A stretch of DNA of 64,000 nucleotides from Allosaccharopolyspora coralli (GCF_009664835.1 NZ_CP045929.1:2976001-3040000), one strand, 5' to 3'. Shown: positions 26,718 through 40,053, numbered from the stretch's first letter. Translations and numbers: made by a program. The notes: a model not told the origin generated them from the sequence alone.

Positions 26718-28240
26718 CGTGCGCCCTCCAGGTTCCGGCGGTGGCTGCTCGTGCCGTGGCGCGTGAACGCCATGTCGCGAGCAGGGCCGGGACGTGACAT
26801 CTCCAGCTTGTCGAGCAGGTAATTCTGCCGCACACGCCACGGCGACCGGTCGCCCTGCGAGGGAAAGCGGTCGATGGACCGTTTGATGTAGTTCGCGTCG
26901 AGGTCGAGCATCGGCTTGCGCACCATTCCTCCCGGCGGGCGCGGCGTCGCGGCGGCGAAACCCCGGGCGTCCAGGTAGTTGACCATGCGGCACACGTACC
27001 GGGAGGACAGATCCGCTCGTAGCGTCCAGGACGCGTTCGTGTAGCCGACGCAGCACGCGAAGTTCGGCACCCCGCTGAGCATCACGCCCCGGTAGACGAC
27101 CGTGTCGGAGATGTCGACCGGCTCGCCGTCCACACTCAGTTCGAGCCCGCCGAACGGCAGCAAAGACAGTCCTGTCGCGGACACCACGATGTCGGCTTCG
27201 ACCACGTCACCGGAGCTCGTCCTGATTCCCGAGGGGACGAACCGGTCGATGGTGTCGGTGACCACAGAGGCCCGACCCGAGCGCAGCGTCCGATAGAAGT
27301 CGCCGTCCGGAATCACGCACAACCGTTGGTCCCACGGCTGGTAGTTCGGCGCGAAATGCGTGTCCACGTAGGACTCGTCGCCCAGGTACCTGACGGCCTG
27401 ATCGCGAAGGAACGTCTTCGCGCGCTCCGGGAAGCGGCGGCAGAACTGGTAGAAACCCAACGCGACCACCGCGTTCTTCGCCCGGATCACGGGGTGGGCG
27501 ACCCGGGCGGGCAGGTACGTGCGGAGCTTGTCCGCGACACCGTCGACGGACGGCAGCACGGTGATGTAGCTCGGCGAGCGCTGCACCATCGTCACGTGTG
27601 CCGCCTTCTCGGCCATCGCAGGCACCAGAGTCACCGCCGTCGCCCCGCTGCCGACGATCGCGACCCGCTTGCCCTCGAAATCGAGGTTCTCGGGCCAGAA
27701 CTGCGGATGCACCAGGCTGCCCTCGAACTCGTCGAGTCCGTCGAACTCCGGCTGATGCCCCTTGTCGTAGTCGTAGTAGCCGGTACACATGTACAGAAAC
27801 GAACACCGGTACACGCGACGCTCGCCGTGCTCCCCGGTGCGGGTCTCGACGGTCCACCGGGCCTGTTCGGACGACCAGTGGGCGGAGACGACCTTCGTCG
27901 AGTACCGGATGTGCCGGTCGATCCCGTGCTCGCGCGCGGTGTCACCGATGTAGTCGCGGATGCTCGCGCCGTCGACGATCGACCGGGACCCTCGCCACGG
28001 CCGGAACGGATAGCTGAGCGTGTAGATGTCCGAGTCACTGCGCACGCCCGGATACCGGAACAGGTCCCAGGTTCCGCCGAGCGCCGCTCGCCGCTCGAGC
28101 ACGGCGAAGCTCTTGCTCGGGCATTCCTGCTGCAGTCGACGGGCGGCGCCGATTCCGGACACACCGGCACCGACGACGAGCACGTCGACGTGTTCGGTGT
28201 CGGGATCGTCGCTGAGCTCTCGGGACTCGGTACTCGTCAC
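26714..28240 (-). CDS. Flavin-containing (Baeyer-Villiger type) monooxygenase, MymA/EthA-like
   Basis: A 508-residue FAD/NADPH monooxygenase. The N-terminal Rossmann GAGVSGIGAARRL (about 23-35) binds FAD. The type I BVMO fingerprint FxGxxxHxxxWP is present as FEGSLVHPQFWP, and GSGATAVTLVPAM is the NADPH fold. GTG 28240 is chosen for its AAGGAG 8 bases upstream; the open frame runs further but into a direct-repeat region. Length and gene order (AraC regulator divergent, SDR and hydrolase downstream) resemble virS-mymA (Rv3082c-Rv3085) of M. tuberculosis, which acts in acid adaptation and envelope lipid modification. Orthology needs a search. Confidence 0.9.
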   Translation of the reverse strand: MTSTESRELSDDPDTEHVDVLVVGAGVSGIGAARRLQQECPSKSFAVLERRAALGGTWDLFRYPGVRSDSDIYTLSYPFRPWRGSRSIVDGASIRDYIGDTAREHGIDRHIRYSTKVVSAHWSSEQARWTVETRTGEHGERRVYRCSFLYMCTGYYDYDKGHQPEFDGLDEFEGSLVHPQFWPENLDFEGKRVAIVGSGATAVTLVPAMAEKAAHVTMVQRSPSYITVLPSVDGVADKLRTYLPARVAHPVIRAKNAVVALGFYQFCRRFPERAKTFLRDQAVRYLGDESYVDTHFAPNYQPWDQRLCVIPDGDFYRTLRSGRASVVTDTIDRFVPSGIRTSSGDVVEADIVVSATGLSLLPFGGLELSVDGEPVDISDTVVYRGVMLSGVPNFACCVGYTNASWTLRADLSSRYVCRMVNYLDARGFAAATPRPPGGMVRKPMLDLDANYIKRSIDRFPSQGDRSPWRVRQNYLLDKLEMSRPGPARDMAFTRHGTSSHRRNLEGAR

Positions 28241-28251
28241 GGCCGGACTCC

Positions 28252-28311
28252 TTCGACGCGGTCTCGCTCGTTCACATTCGACGCCGTGCTCGATGTCGCG
28301 TTCGACGCGGT
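28252..28311. promoter_or_regulatory. Three direct repeats in the divergent monooxygenase/AraC region
   Basis: TTCGACGCSGT occurs at 28252-28262, 28277-28287 and 28301-28311, a spacing of 25 and 24 bp (over two helical turns). AraC-family proteins usually bind direct repeats, so these are candidate sites for the divergently encoded regulator controlling the monooxygenase operon. Confidence 0.45.
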
Positions 28312-28388
28312 GTTCACTTCCCCCAGTGTGTCGATCCGACCCCGAATCGGACTTGACCCAGCGCGACAACAATTTACCCTTGGGCGAC

Positions 28389-29417
28389 ATGGGATCGACC
28401 GTACGCGCCGCTGCGCTGCGCGGATTCGCGCCGCTGGCGGATCGCCTGGGCGGCGACGGCGACGCGCTGCTGGCCCGTCATCAGCTCAGTCGCACCGACA
28501 CCGAGGACGACGACGCTGTCATCGACGCGACGTCGGCGGCCGCGGCACTGGAAGCAGCAGCGCACGAGCTCGACCGCGCGGACTTCGGGTTGCGGCTCGC
28601 CGAGCATCAGGACACCCGGGTGCTCGGCCCGCTCGCGTTCGCGATCGAAAACTCGCCGACGTTGGGTGACGCGCTGGAATGCGGGTCGCGCTACGTGTTC
28701 CTGCACGCCGCGCTCACCCTCTCGCAAGAGCCCGACCCGCTCGGGCACCCCGGGGTCGTCGGCATGTTCTACCGGAGCAACGAACCCGGATTGCCCCTAC
28801 CGCCGCAGGTCGTCGATCTCGGTCTCGGCCTGTTCCACCGCGTCGCCTGCCTGTTGGCGGGCGGAAGCTACCGGCTGCGCTCGGCGCTGCTTCCGCACCC
28901 ACCCCTTGCCCCTGTCGCCACGTACACCGAGTTCTTCGACGCCGACGTGCGCTTCGATGAGGACACCGCGGTGCTGCGAGCGCCCGCGAACGTGCTGTCG
29001 ACCCCGGTGCACGGTGGGAACGAGACGCTGCGCACGATCACCATGGCCTACCTCGACAAGCACACGGAGGGGCCGGGTCAGAAGCGGGCCGCCCAGGTAC
29101 GCCGAATCCTGTCCGGCTCGATGGGCACGACACCGCTGCGGATCGACACGGTCGCCCGGGTACTGCGGCTGCATCCGCGCACCCTGCAGCGCCAACTCGC
29201 CGCCGAAGGCACCACGTTCGAGTCGGTCATCGACGACGTGCGCCGGGACACGGCGCTCCGGCTGCTGACCCGGACGGACATGCCGCTGTCCCAGGTGACC
29301 GCGATGGTGGGCCTGTCCGAGCAATCGGCGCTCACGCGCGCCGCCCGCCGGTGGTTCGGCGAGGCACCGAGCACCACCCGCAGACGGGCGATCTCCGGAC
29401 ACGGCGATTCACGCTGA
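28389..29417 (+). CDS. AraC-family regulator (VirS-like)
   Basis: A 342-residue regulator with an N-terminal effector domain of the arabinose-binding type used by OruR/VirS proteins (about 10-200) and a C-terminal double helix-turn-helix (about 235-335, including LRIDTVARVLRLHPRTLQRQ and MPLSQVTAMVGLSEQSALT). It is divergent from the monooxygenase operon, the layout of virS and mymA in M. tuberculosis; VirS is about the same length. The ATG at 28389 lacks a strong ribosome binding site. Its last 9 bp overlap the convergent TIGR02206 gene. Confidence 0.88.
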   Translation: MGSTVRAAALRGFAPLADRLGGDGDALLARHQLSRTDTEDDDAVIDATSAAAALEAAAHELDRADFGLRLAEHQDTRVLGPLAFAIENSPTLGDALECGSRYVFLHAALTLSQEPDPLGHPGVVGMFYRSNEPGLPLPPQVVDLGLGLFHRVACLLAGGSYRLRSALLPHPPLAPVATYTEFFDADVRFDEDTAVLRAPANVLSTPVHGGNETLRTITMAYLDKHTEGPGQKRAAQVRRILSGSMGTTPLRIDTVARVLRLHPRTLQRQLAAEGTTFESVIDDVRRDTALRLLTRTDMPLSQVTAMVGLSEQSALTRAARRWFGEAPSTTRRRAISGHGDSR

Positions 29418-30185
29418 TTCGCGAGTGTCCGCACGGGCTCGCCGCCGGGAGGACACCCACGGCCAGGTGATGAGAGCCCAGCCGATCACCACCGCCACGA
29501 ACTCGACCGCGATGTAGTACGGCCACGGCCCCATGACGTCGAGCAGCGACGGGTTCGCGGGCTTGCGGTCGAGAAAGCCGTAGTTCGCCCCGGTGGCGGC
29601 GTTGAAGGTCTGCGCACACACCGCCCACGCCAGCGTCACGGCCAGCGTGACCCGCAGACTCCGCCACGTCGGCCGCAACCCGACGCCCCAGGTCAGATAC
29701 AGGGCCGCCCACGCCACGAACAGGTGATGCCCCCAGAACTCGACGAACGCCACGTGCGGAAAGTCGGGTGCGTCGAGGGCGGGGGTGAACATCGCCTGAG
29801 GGGTCAGTGTGAGCCCCCAGTAGTAGGTCAGCGCGAACGCCCACCACCGGTGCGACCACAAGGCGTAGGCGGCGACGATCCACGCGAGGTCGCTGAGCTG
29901 GAACGGCAGCGACTCGTACAGGTCCCACTGGGCGGGTGTGAGCGCGCGGACCTGGAACGGGAGTTGGAACGCGACCAGGACGACGGCGAACCCGCGGCTC
30001 ACGACGCGCGCGGTGTCGCGCCCACGGTGCCTGCGTCCGAGCGCGATCAGGAACACCGCTCCCCCGGCTCCGAGCGCGAGGACCGCCCAGTGCGTGCCGC
30101 CGTAGGGCACGAACACCGGTTGCTGCGCGAGTGTCGCCTGCTCGAACAGGATCACCACCTCCGTCGCGCCACCTGGAGAACTCAT
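29409..30185 (-). CDS. TIGR02206-family integral membrane protein
   Basis: A 258-residue protein with about six or seven hydrophobic helices (for example 31-50, 66-82, 100-118, 125-140, 155-175, 182-198, 220-245). The conserved tyrosine/tryptophan-rich stretch TYYWGLTLTPQAMFTP and the WGHHLFVAWAA segment match TIGR02206 (YwaF-like), a family of unknown function. The start is uncertain, as the ATG at 30185 lacks a good binding site. The 3' end overlaps the AraC gene, so the two convergent transcripts collide. Confidence 0.8.
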   Translation of the reverse strand: MSSPGGATEVVILFEQATLAQQPVFVPYGGTHWAVLALGAGGAVFLIALGRRHRGRDTARVVSRGFAVVLVAFQLPFQVRALTPAQWDLYESLPFQLSDLAWIVAAYALWSHRWWAFALTYYWGLTLTPQAMFTPALDAPDFPHVAFVEFWGHHLFVAWAALYLTWGVGLRPTWRSLRVTLAVTLAWAVCAQTFNAATGANYGFLDRKPANPSLLDVMGPWPYYIAVEFVAVVIGWALITWPWVSSRRRARADTRESA

Positions 30186-30195
30186 CAGCGAAGGT

Positions 30196-30253
30196 CTTGC
30201 TCGGTGGTCGGGTCGAGGAACCTCAGCGGTTCCGCTGGCAAGACACGACGACA
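30196..30253. repeat. Intergenic mosaic repeat, family C copy 3 (shortened)
   Basis: TTGCTCGGTGGTCGGGT, then GGAACCTCAGCGG, then TCCGCTGGCAAGACACGACG. The middle block (GGTGGTCCGGC...) of other copies is missing. It lies between the divergent TIGR02206 and gamma-carbonic-anhydrase genes. The remaining 30254-30459 shows no gene or clear promoter. Confidence 0.6.
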
Positions 30254-30459
30254 GCCCAGTCCGTCAGGATGCTCAGTCTACGAGAAGGAACGCTTCTCAC
30301 CAGCATGTTCGGCCGGTGTGGCGGCCGCTCCACAGTGGAACGCCGGTGCCCTGCGAGCCGTTCGCGGGTACGTGCCACCGGCTCGCACTGTCGGCTGCGG
30401 GACGGAACTCGGAGCGGAGACGTAAGGTACCCGGAGTGGACCACGCACGAGGAGGATCC

Positions 30460-30999
30460 GTGACCGACGCACGCACCGGGCCGTTCACCCTGACCTTCGG
30501 TGAGCACACGCCGCAGCTCGACGACGGCGCGTGGGCCGCGCCGGGGTCCAGCCTCATCGGCCGTGTGCGCCTCGCGACGCAGGCCAACGTCTGGTACACC
30601 ACCGTGCTGCGCGGCGACGTCGCCGACATCTCGGTCGGTGCCCGCAGCAATGTGCAGGACGGCGTGGTGATGCACGCCGACGAAGGGTTCCCGGCCGTCG
30701 TGGGCAACGATGTGACCATCGGGCATCGGGCCGTCGTCCACGGCTGCACGATCGAGGACGAGGTGCTCATCGGGATGGGCTCGGTGGTCCTCAACGGCGC
30801 GAAGATCGGCAGCGGCAGCCTCGTCGCCGCCGGTGCCGTCGTGCTCGAAGGCGTCGAGATTCCGCCCGGCTCGTTGGTGGCGGGCACTCCTGGCAAGGTG
30901 CGTCGCGAGCTGACCGGCGACGAGCAGGAGATGATCCGCGCCTCCGCCCGGCACTACGTCGACCTCGCCACCTCCCACCGCCAAGCCCTCAGCGGGTAA
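30460..30999 (+). CDS. Gamma-class carbonic anhydrase family protein
   Basis: A 179-residue left-handed beta-helix (hexapeptide-repeat) protein. RGD (51-53), the metal-ligand histidine in MHADEG (72) and the pair in GHRAVVHG (89 and 94) match the zinc/iron site of gamma carbonic anhydrases (Cam/CaiE/YrdA group). Trimeric by family. The GTG at 30460 has a strong GAGGAGG site. Many YrdA-like members lack detectable CO2 hydration, so the activity is not certain. It is followed by a 23-bp-arm hairpin, a likely terminator. Confidence 0.9.
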   Translation: MTDARTGPFTLTFGEHTPQLDDGAWAAPGSSLIGRVRLATQANVWYTTVLRGDVADISVGARSNVQDGVVMHADEGFPAVVGNDVTIGHRAVVHGCTIEDEVLIGMGSVVLNGAKIGSGSLVAAGAVVLEGVEIPPGSLVAGTPGKVRRELTGDEQEMIRASARHYVDLATSHRQALSG

Positions 31000-31015
31000 G
31001 AACTCTCTCACTCGT

Positions 31016-31068
31016 GAGGCGAACGGCACTTTCGCCTCACGAGACGAGGCGAAAGTGCCGTTCGCCTC
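31016..31068. terminator. Hairpin family B, copy 1
   Basis: Perfect 23-bp arms (31016-31038 and 31046-31068, core GCGAACGGCACTTTCGCCTC) with a 7-base loop, 16 bp after the carbonic anhydrase stop. No T-run follows. It insulates the next unit, which starts with a riboswitch. Copies: 49392-49438, 50399-50445. Confidence 0.75.
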
Positions 31069-31109
31069 GCGCGCGACGCCGTGATCTCGGCCACCACGGC
31101 CGGGTTGTT

Positions 31110-31285
31110 AGGCTCGTCGCGAGCCAGTCGTGCCCACCGGCCAGGGAATCCGGTCGAAGTCCGGAGCTGACGCGCAGCGGTAGGGGCGACGAGCGCGGGA
31201 GGCGTCGCGTGTCGACGGTGACCACTGGGCGGGTGCCCGGGAAGGTTCCCGCGCTCTTCGAGCCCGAGCCCGAAGACCTGCTGGC
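31110..31285 (+). ncRNA. Cobalamin (AdoCbl) riboswitch
   Basis: The conserved core CCAGGGAATCCGGTCGAAGT (31141-31160) followed by CCGGAGCTGACGCGCAGCGG matches the cobalamin riboswitch consensus, and the B12 box appears as GAAGACCTGCTGGC (31271-31284). GCTCGTCG (31122-31129) pairs with CGACGAGC (31187-31194) to close a stem. It sits directly upstream of a B12 import operon, the expected target. The end is about 70 bases before the btuF start, so control may be by hiding the GAAGGG ribosome site or by termination. Exact limits are approximate. Confidence 0.88.
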
Positions 31286-31354
31286 TCCCGGTCGCCCCGA
31301 GCACCGGCCGTGTCCCAGCGGGCCCCGCGTCCGGGCCCCGACCGAAGGGCTCCG

Positions 31355-32383
31355 ATGCGAATGTCCACACCGCGTTCGACGCGTCTACTCACCAGCGGCG
31401 CTGCCACCGCGATCACCGCGGGCCTCCTCGCGGTCACCGCATGTTCCGGCCCCACCGGCGGCCCGGCCGGACCTCCGGACATCGCGGACAACTGTGGTGT
31501 TCCCGTGTCGGTGGACGGTCCTCCGCGACGTGCGGTGAGTCTGAACCAGCAGCAGACAGAGATCATGCTCTCCCTCGGCCTCGAGGACCGCATGGTCGGT
31601 ACGGCGACCTGGACCGACCCGGTCGCGCCGCATCTTGCGGAGGCCAACGCCAGCGTGCCCCGGCTGGCCGACAACAACCCGTCGCTGGAAGCCGTTCTCG
31701 GCACCGAACCCGACCTGGTGCTCGGCGGCTACCAGGCGATCTACACCGACGGAGGGGTCGCGCCGCGCGAACGGTTCGCCGAGTTCGGTGTGCCGACCTA
31801 CCTGTCGCCGTCGAACTGCTACCCGGAGGAAGCCGAGCTCGGCGAACCAGTGGGGCTGGACGACATCTACCGCGAAGTCCGGGAGATCGCGCAGCTCTTC
31901 GACGTTCCCGAACGCGGTGAGCAGCTGGTGACGGAACTGCGCGGGCGGGTCGAGGCCGCGCAGGCGAAGGTCGCCGGTCTCGACGGCCGCGAGAACACCT
32001 CGGTGCTGTTCTGGTTCGCCCGCACCGGATCTCCGTACGTGGCCGGGTCGACCGGCGCGCCGGGGATCATCACCCGCACGCTCGGCGTCCGCAACGCCTA
32101 CCCCGACGTGGCATCGATGTGGCCGCAGGTCGGCTGGGAGGACGTGCTTCGCCGGGCTCCCGACGTGCTCGTGCTCGGTGATCTGACCCGGGACAGCGAA
32201 GGCGACACGCTCGAAGCGAAGAAGCGGTTCCTGCGCACCGATCCCGCCGTGTCGCAACTGGACGCCGTCCGAGCCGAGAGGTGGATGCCCATGACGGGGT
32301 CGGCGATGAACGTCAGCATCCGCACCGTCGACGGCATCGAAGCGCTCGCCGACCGCCTCGTCGAACTCGACCGCCAGACATGA
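31355..32383 (+). CDS. btuF: Cobalamin-binding lipoprotein of ABC importer (BtuF-like)
   Basis: A 342-residue periplasmic-binding protein of the TroA/FecB class. The N-terminus carries a lipoprotein signal with VTAC at 27-30, so Cys30 is lipidated after export. A class III binding fold follows (AVSLNQQQTEIMLSLGLEDR as the first strand-helix). It captures the ligand outside the membrane and passes it to BtuC. ATG 31355 is preferred (GAAGGG 6 bases upstream); an upstream ATG at 31310 falls just after the riboswitch. Iron-siderophore binding proteins look alike, but the B12 riboswitch supports cobalamin or a precursor. Confidence 0.88.
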   Translation: MRMSTPRSTRLLTSGAATAITAGLLAVTACSGPTGGPAGPPDIADNCGVPVSVDGPPRRAVSLNQQQTEIMLSLGLEDRMVGTATWTDPVAPHLAEANASVPRLADNNPSLEAVLGTEPDLVLGGYQAIYTDGGVAPRERFAEFGVPTYLSPSNCYPEEAELGEPVGLDDIYREVREIAQLFDVPERGEQLVTELRGRVEAAQAKVAGLDGRENTSVLFWFARTGSPYVAGSTGAPGIITRTLGVRNAYPDVASMWPQVGWEDVLRRAPDVLVLGDLTRDSEGDTLEAKKRFLRTDPAVSQLDAVRAERWMPMTGSAMNVSIRTVDGIEALADRLVELDRQT

Positions 32384-33426
32384 CGGTCGCGCAGGAGCTG
32401 CCGCGAGCGGTACGCCGTGTCCCCACGACGGTGTTCGTGACCGTGGGAATGGCGTGCCTGGTCCTGTCCGTCGCCGTCGTCGTCACGATCGGACCGGCGT
32501 CACTGTCCGTGCCGGACGTCTTTGAGGTGATCGGGGCACGCCTGGGCTTCGTGGACACCGGCGTCTCCCGCATCGGCCAGGGGATCGTGTGGAATCTGCG
32601 CCTGCCCCGCACGCTGATGGCTGCCGTCTCCGGCGCCGGCCTGGCCGTCTGCGGTGTGGTGTTGCAGTCGCTGCTGCGCAATCCGCTCGCGGAACCGTTC
32701 CTGCTCGGTGTCTCCAGCGGCGCGTCCACCGGCGCGGTGCTCGTGCTCATCCTCGGGATCGGTGCCGGCGCGGTGAGCCTCACGATGGGCGCGTTCGCCG
32801 GGGCGGTGGTCGCGTTCGTGCTCGTGATGGCGCTCGCGAGGCTCGCCGGGGGTGGCACGGCGAAAGTCATCCTGGCGGGCGTCGCCGGAACACAACTGTT
32901 CTCGGCGGTGACCTCCTACATCGTCATCACCGCCGCCGACGCCGAACAGGCACGGGGTGTGCTGAACTGGCTGCTCGGCTCGTTGTCCGGGGCACGGTGG
33001 GACGACGTGGCCGTGGCGGGCATCGTGTGCGTGCTCGGACTCGCGCTGTGCGTGTCCCGTTCCAACGCTCTCGACGCCTTCGCGTTCGGCCAGGACGCGG
33101 CCTCCTCGCTGGGGATCGACGTACTCCGGTTGCGGTGGTTGCTGCTGACCGCGACCGCGTTGGTGACAGCGACGATCGTGTCGTCGGCAGGGGCGATCGG
33201 GTTCGTCGGCCTGGTGGTGCCGCACGCCGCGCGTCTGCTGGTCGGGCACCGACACCGGGCGCTGCTGCCGGTCACCGCGGTGCTCGGCGCGTTGCTGCTG
33301 GTGTGGGTCGACACCCTGTCGGTCGTCGTCGCCGGTGCGCAGGAAGTGCCGGTCGGGGTCGTCACGGCTCTCGTCGGTGTCCCCGCGTTCGCACTCTTGT
33401 TGGCACGTCGAAGGAACATGGGATGA
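32380..33426 (+). CDS. btuC: Cobalamin ABC transporter permease (BtuC-like, FecCD family)
   Basis: A 348-residue FecCD-family permease with about ten membrane helices. VWNLRLPRTLMAAVSGAGLA (about 68-87) and GAIGFVGLVVPHAARLLVGH (about 270-289) are the conserved family segments; the second is next to the coupling helix contacting the ATPase. ATG 32380 overlaps the btuF stop (ATGA), and its own stop overlaps btuD. Together with btuF and btuD it forms the complete importer. Confidence 0.92.
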   Translation: MTVAQELPRAVRRVPTTVFVTVGMACLVLSVAVVVTIGPASLSVPDVFEVIGARLGFVDTGVSRIGQGIVWNLRLPRTLMAAVSGAGLAVCGVVLQSLLRNPLAEPFLLGVSSGASTGAVLVLILGIGAGAVSLTMGAFAGAVVAFVLVMALARLAGGGTAKVILAGVAGTQLFSAVTSYIVITAADAEQARGVLNWLLGSLSGARWDDVAVAGIVCVLGLALCVSRSNALDAFAFGQDAASSLGIDVLRLRWLLLTATALVTATIVSSAGAIGFVGLVVPHAARLLVGHRHRALLPVTAVLGALLLVWVDTLSVVVAGAQEVPVGVVTALVGVPAFALLLARRRNMG

Positions 33427-34223
33427 GCCTGATCGCCTCCGAGCTCTCGTGGTCCGTCGCGAACCGGACGGTCGTGGACGGAGTCAGCCTGCACGTGGAC
33501 ACCGGCACGACGGTGGGTCTGCTGGGGCCGAACGGTGCGGGCAAGTCGTCGTTGCTGCGGCTGCTCGCGGGTGTGCGGACCCCCAGCGCAGGCTCGGTGT
33601 CGGTGCTCGACCGGCCGTTGGAATCGTGGCGCCGCAAGGAACTCGCCCGCACCGTCGCGGTGGTGGAACAGCAGGTGTCGACGGAGATCGACCTGACGGT
33701 CGCGGACGTGGTCGGGCTGGGGCGGATTCCGCACCGCAGCGAGTGGGCGGGCGCCACCGACGGCGACCAGGCGACCGTGTCGGAGGCGCTACGGCGCACT
33801 GGCCTCACCGAGTTCGCGGACCGCCGGTGGCACAGTCTTTCCGGCGGCGAACGCCAACTCACCCAGATCGCCCGCGCGCTCGCGCAGGAACCCGGCTACC
33901 TGCTCTTGGACGAGCCGACCAACCACCTCGACGTGGCGCATCAGCTGGACGTGCTCGACCTCGTGCGCAGAGAGCCGGTCACGAGCGTGCTCGCGCTGCA
34001 CGACCTCAACCTCGCGGCCCTGTTCTGCGACCGGGTCGTCGTGCTCTCCGAAGGACGAGCGGTGCGCGCGGGCACTCCCGCCGAGGTGCTCACCGAGGAG
34101 CTCGTCGGCGAGGTCTACCGCGTGCGGTGCGAGGTCACGCCGACCGAGCCGGAAGGACGACCGCACATCCGATTCCTGCCCCCGAAACGCACCGAGGCAA
34201 CACTGTCCACTGTGGACGTCTAG
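33423..34223 (+). CDS. btuD: Cobalamin ABC transporter ATP-binding protein (BtuD-like)
   Basis: A 266-residue ABC ATPase. Walker A is GPNGAGKSS (35-43), the Q-loop lies in VVEQQ, the signature is LSGGERQ, Walker B is LLLDEPTNHLD and the H-loop is ALHDLN. The ATG at 33423 overlaps the btuC stop. It is of the FepC/BtuD subclass that partners FecCD permeases. The operon ends here, followed by a family C repeat and a convergent gene. Confidence 0.92.
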   Translation: MSLIASELSWSVANRTVVDGVSLHVDTGTTVGLLGPNGAGKSSLLRLLAGVRTPSAGSVSVLDRPLESWRRKELARTVAVVEQQVSTEIDLTVADVVGLGRIPHRSEWAGATDGDQATVSEALRRTGLTEFADRRWHSLSGGERQLTQIARALAQEPGYLLLDEPTNHLDVAHQLDVLDLVRREPVTSVLALHDLNLAALFCDRVVVLSEGRAVRAGTPAEVLTEELVGEVYRVRCEVTPTEPEGRPHIRFLPPKRTEATLSTVDV

Positions 34224-34248
34224 GTCCTTGTTGAACGGGTTACCCAGA

Positions 34249-34334
34249 GGGGCGGGTAGCGGAACCTCAGCCGGTGGTCCGGCCGCGTACATGGTGACCG
34301 CTCAGTGGCTCCGCCGCTGACACGACACGACAAC
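34249..34334. repeat. Intergenic mosaic repeat, family C copy 4
   Basis: About 86 bp from GGGGCGGGTAGCGGAACCTC through GGTGGTCCGGCCGCGTACAT to CGCCGCTGACACGACACGAC. It is the best match to copy 1 and lies between convergent btuD and the acyl-CoA synthetase gene. Confidence 0.75.
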
Positions 34335-34364
34335 AACCCATCCTGCAAGGATCCGTGAGCCGCC

Positions 34365-38944
<4,580 letters not shown>

Positions 38945-39006
38945 CGGCCCTCAGCCTCACCCGTGCCGGACGAACTCCGGCACGCGAAGCCGCCGAACCG
39001 CGGGCA

Positions 39007-39050
39007 GGCGTGATTCTTTTTGGTGGCTATAGGCACCAAAAAGACTCACG
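39007..39050. terminator. Hairpin family A, copy 2 (bidirectional terminator)
   Basis: Arms of 18 bp with one mismatch (GCGTGATTCTTTTTGGTG / CACCAAAAAGACTCACGC) around the loop GCTATAGG, between convergent fadH and the osmoprotectant binding-protein gene. Confidence 0.75.
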
Positions 39051-39063
39051 CTGCCTCGCGCAC

Positions 39064-40053
39064 TCAGAGGAAGCCACGTGAGCGCAGGAAATGCACGGCC
39101 GCCTCGTCCGGGCTCTTGCCCTGCAGATCCACCATCCCGTTGAGCTCGATGATCGCGTCCTCGGTCAGCGCCCGGCCGATCCCGTCCATCAACTTCCGGA
39201 GTTCGGGATGCTTGCGCACCGTCTCCTCGCGCACCGTCAACGCCGCGAGTTCGGTGCTGAACTGCGTCTTACCGTCCTCGAGTACCTTCAGCCCGAGGGT
39301 CTTCAACCGAGCGTCGGTGGTGAACACCTCGGCGAAGTTGCACGGGCTGCCCTTCGCGACGTTGACGAAGTTCAACGCGAACGCGTTCTGATACACCTGC
39401 TCCGGCGGGATGCGCACGTCGTAGGCCTGCTGGAAACCCTCCAACTCGCGGTCGAGGAACTCCGATGCCCCGCACAACGTCATCTCCTCCGGATGTTGCT
39501 GCGCGAACGACTTCAGCTCGCCGAGACTGTCGACCTGCCCGACCGGGCCTTCCGCGTCACCGGCGCGCGCGATGGCGTACTGGTTGCCGAACTTCGCCGG
39601 GCCGAGCCACTGGATACCGTTGCGGGCCGCGTCCTCGGCCGCCGTGGCCCGGAACTGCTCCTGGTCACCCGGTACGGGCCGATCGTGTTGGAGGAACTGC
39701 GACCACCCGGTTCCCGAGTACTCCCAATACATGTCGATGTCGCCGGACTGCAACGCGTTGCGCGCCAGGGTCGAACCGGACAGCCCCGTGTGATCGGTGG
39801 TGTCGGCGCCCGCGGCACCCAGCGCATGGATCATGATCTTGCCGAGAACGACCTGTTCGGTGAATTCCTTCGAGCCGACGTCGAAGTGGACACCGCTCAG
39901 GTCGATGTCCCGGGCGATCGAGCCGCCGCCGGGGGACGGCTGCGCCTGCGTGGCAGGCTCCGGTGCGGCCCCGGTCGCGGTACAACCGGCGACCGCGACC
40001 AGAGCGAGCGCTACGGCCGCTGGCCGCAGTCGCTGTCGAGCGCGTCGAAGCAC
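39064..40053 (-). CDS. Glycine betaine/choline ABC transporter substrate-binding lipoprotein (OpuCC-like)
   Basis: A 329-residue binding protein. The signal peptide ends in VAGC, so Cys24 is lipidated. The mature part is an OpuAC/ProX type II fold with VGSKEFTEQVVLGKIM (about 60-75) and YWEYSGTGW, aromatic segments that form betaine-binding cages in relatives. The GTG start has GGAGG 7 bases upstream, with two more GGAG-type sites farther up (40057-40103). It is the last gene of a four-gene operon encoding two permeases and an ATPase. Confidence 0.92.
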   Translation of the reverse strand: MLRRARQRLRPAAVALALVAVAGCTATGAAPEPATQAQPSPGGGSIARDIDLSGVHFDVGSKEFTEQVVLGKIMIHALGAAGADTTDHTGLSGSTLARNALQSGDIDMYWEYSGTGWSQFLQHDRPVPGDQEQFRATAAEDAARNGIQWLGPAKFGNQYAIARAGDAEGPVGQVDSLGELKSFAQQHPEEMTLCGASEFLDRELEGFQQAYDVRIPPEQVYQNAFALNFVNVAKGSPCNFAEVFTTDARLKTLGLKVLEDGKTQFSTELAALTVREETVRKHPELRKLMDGIGRALTEDAIIELNGMVDLQGKSPDEAAVHFLRSRGFL

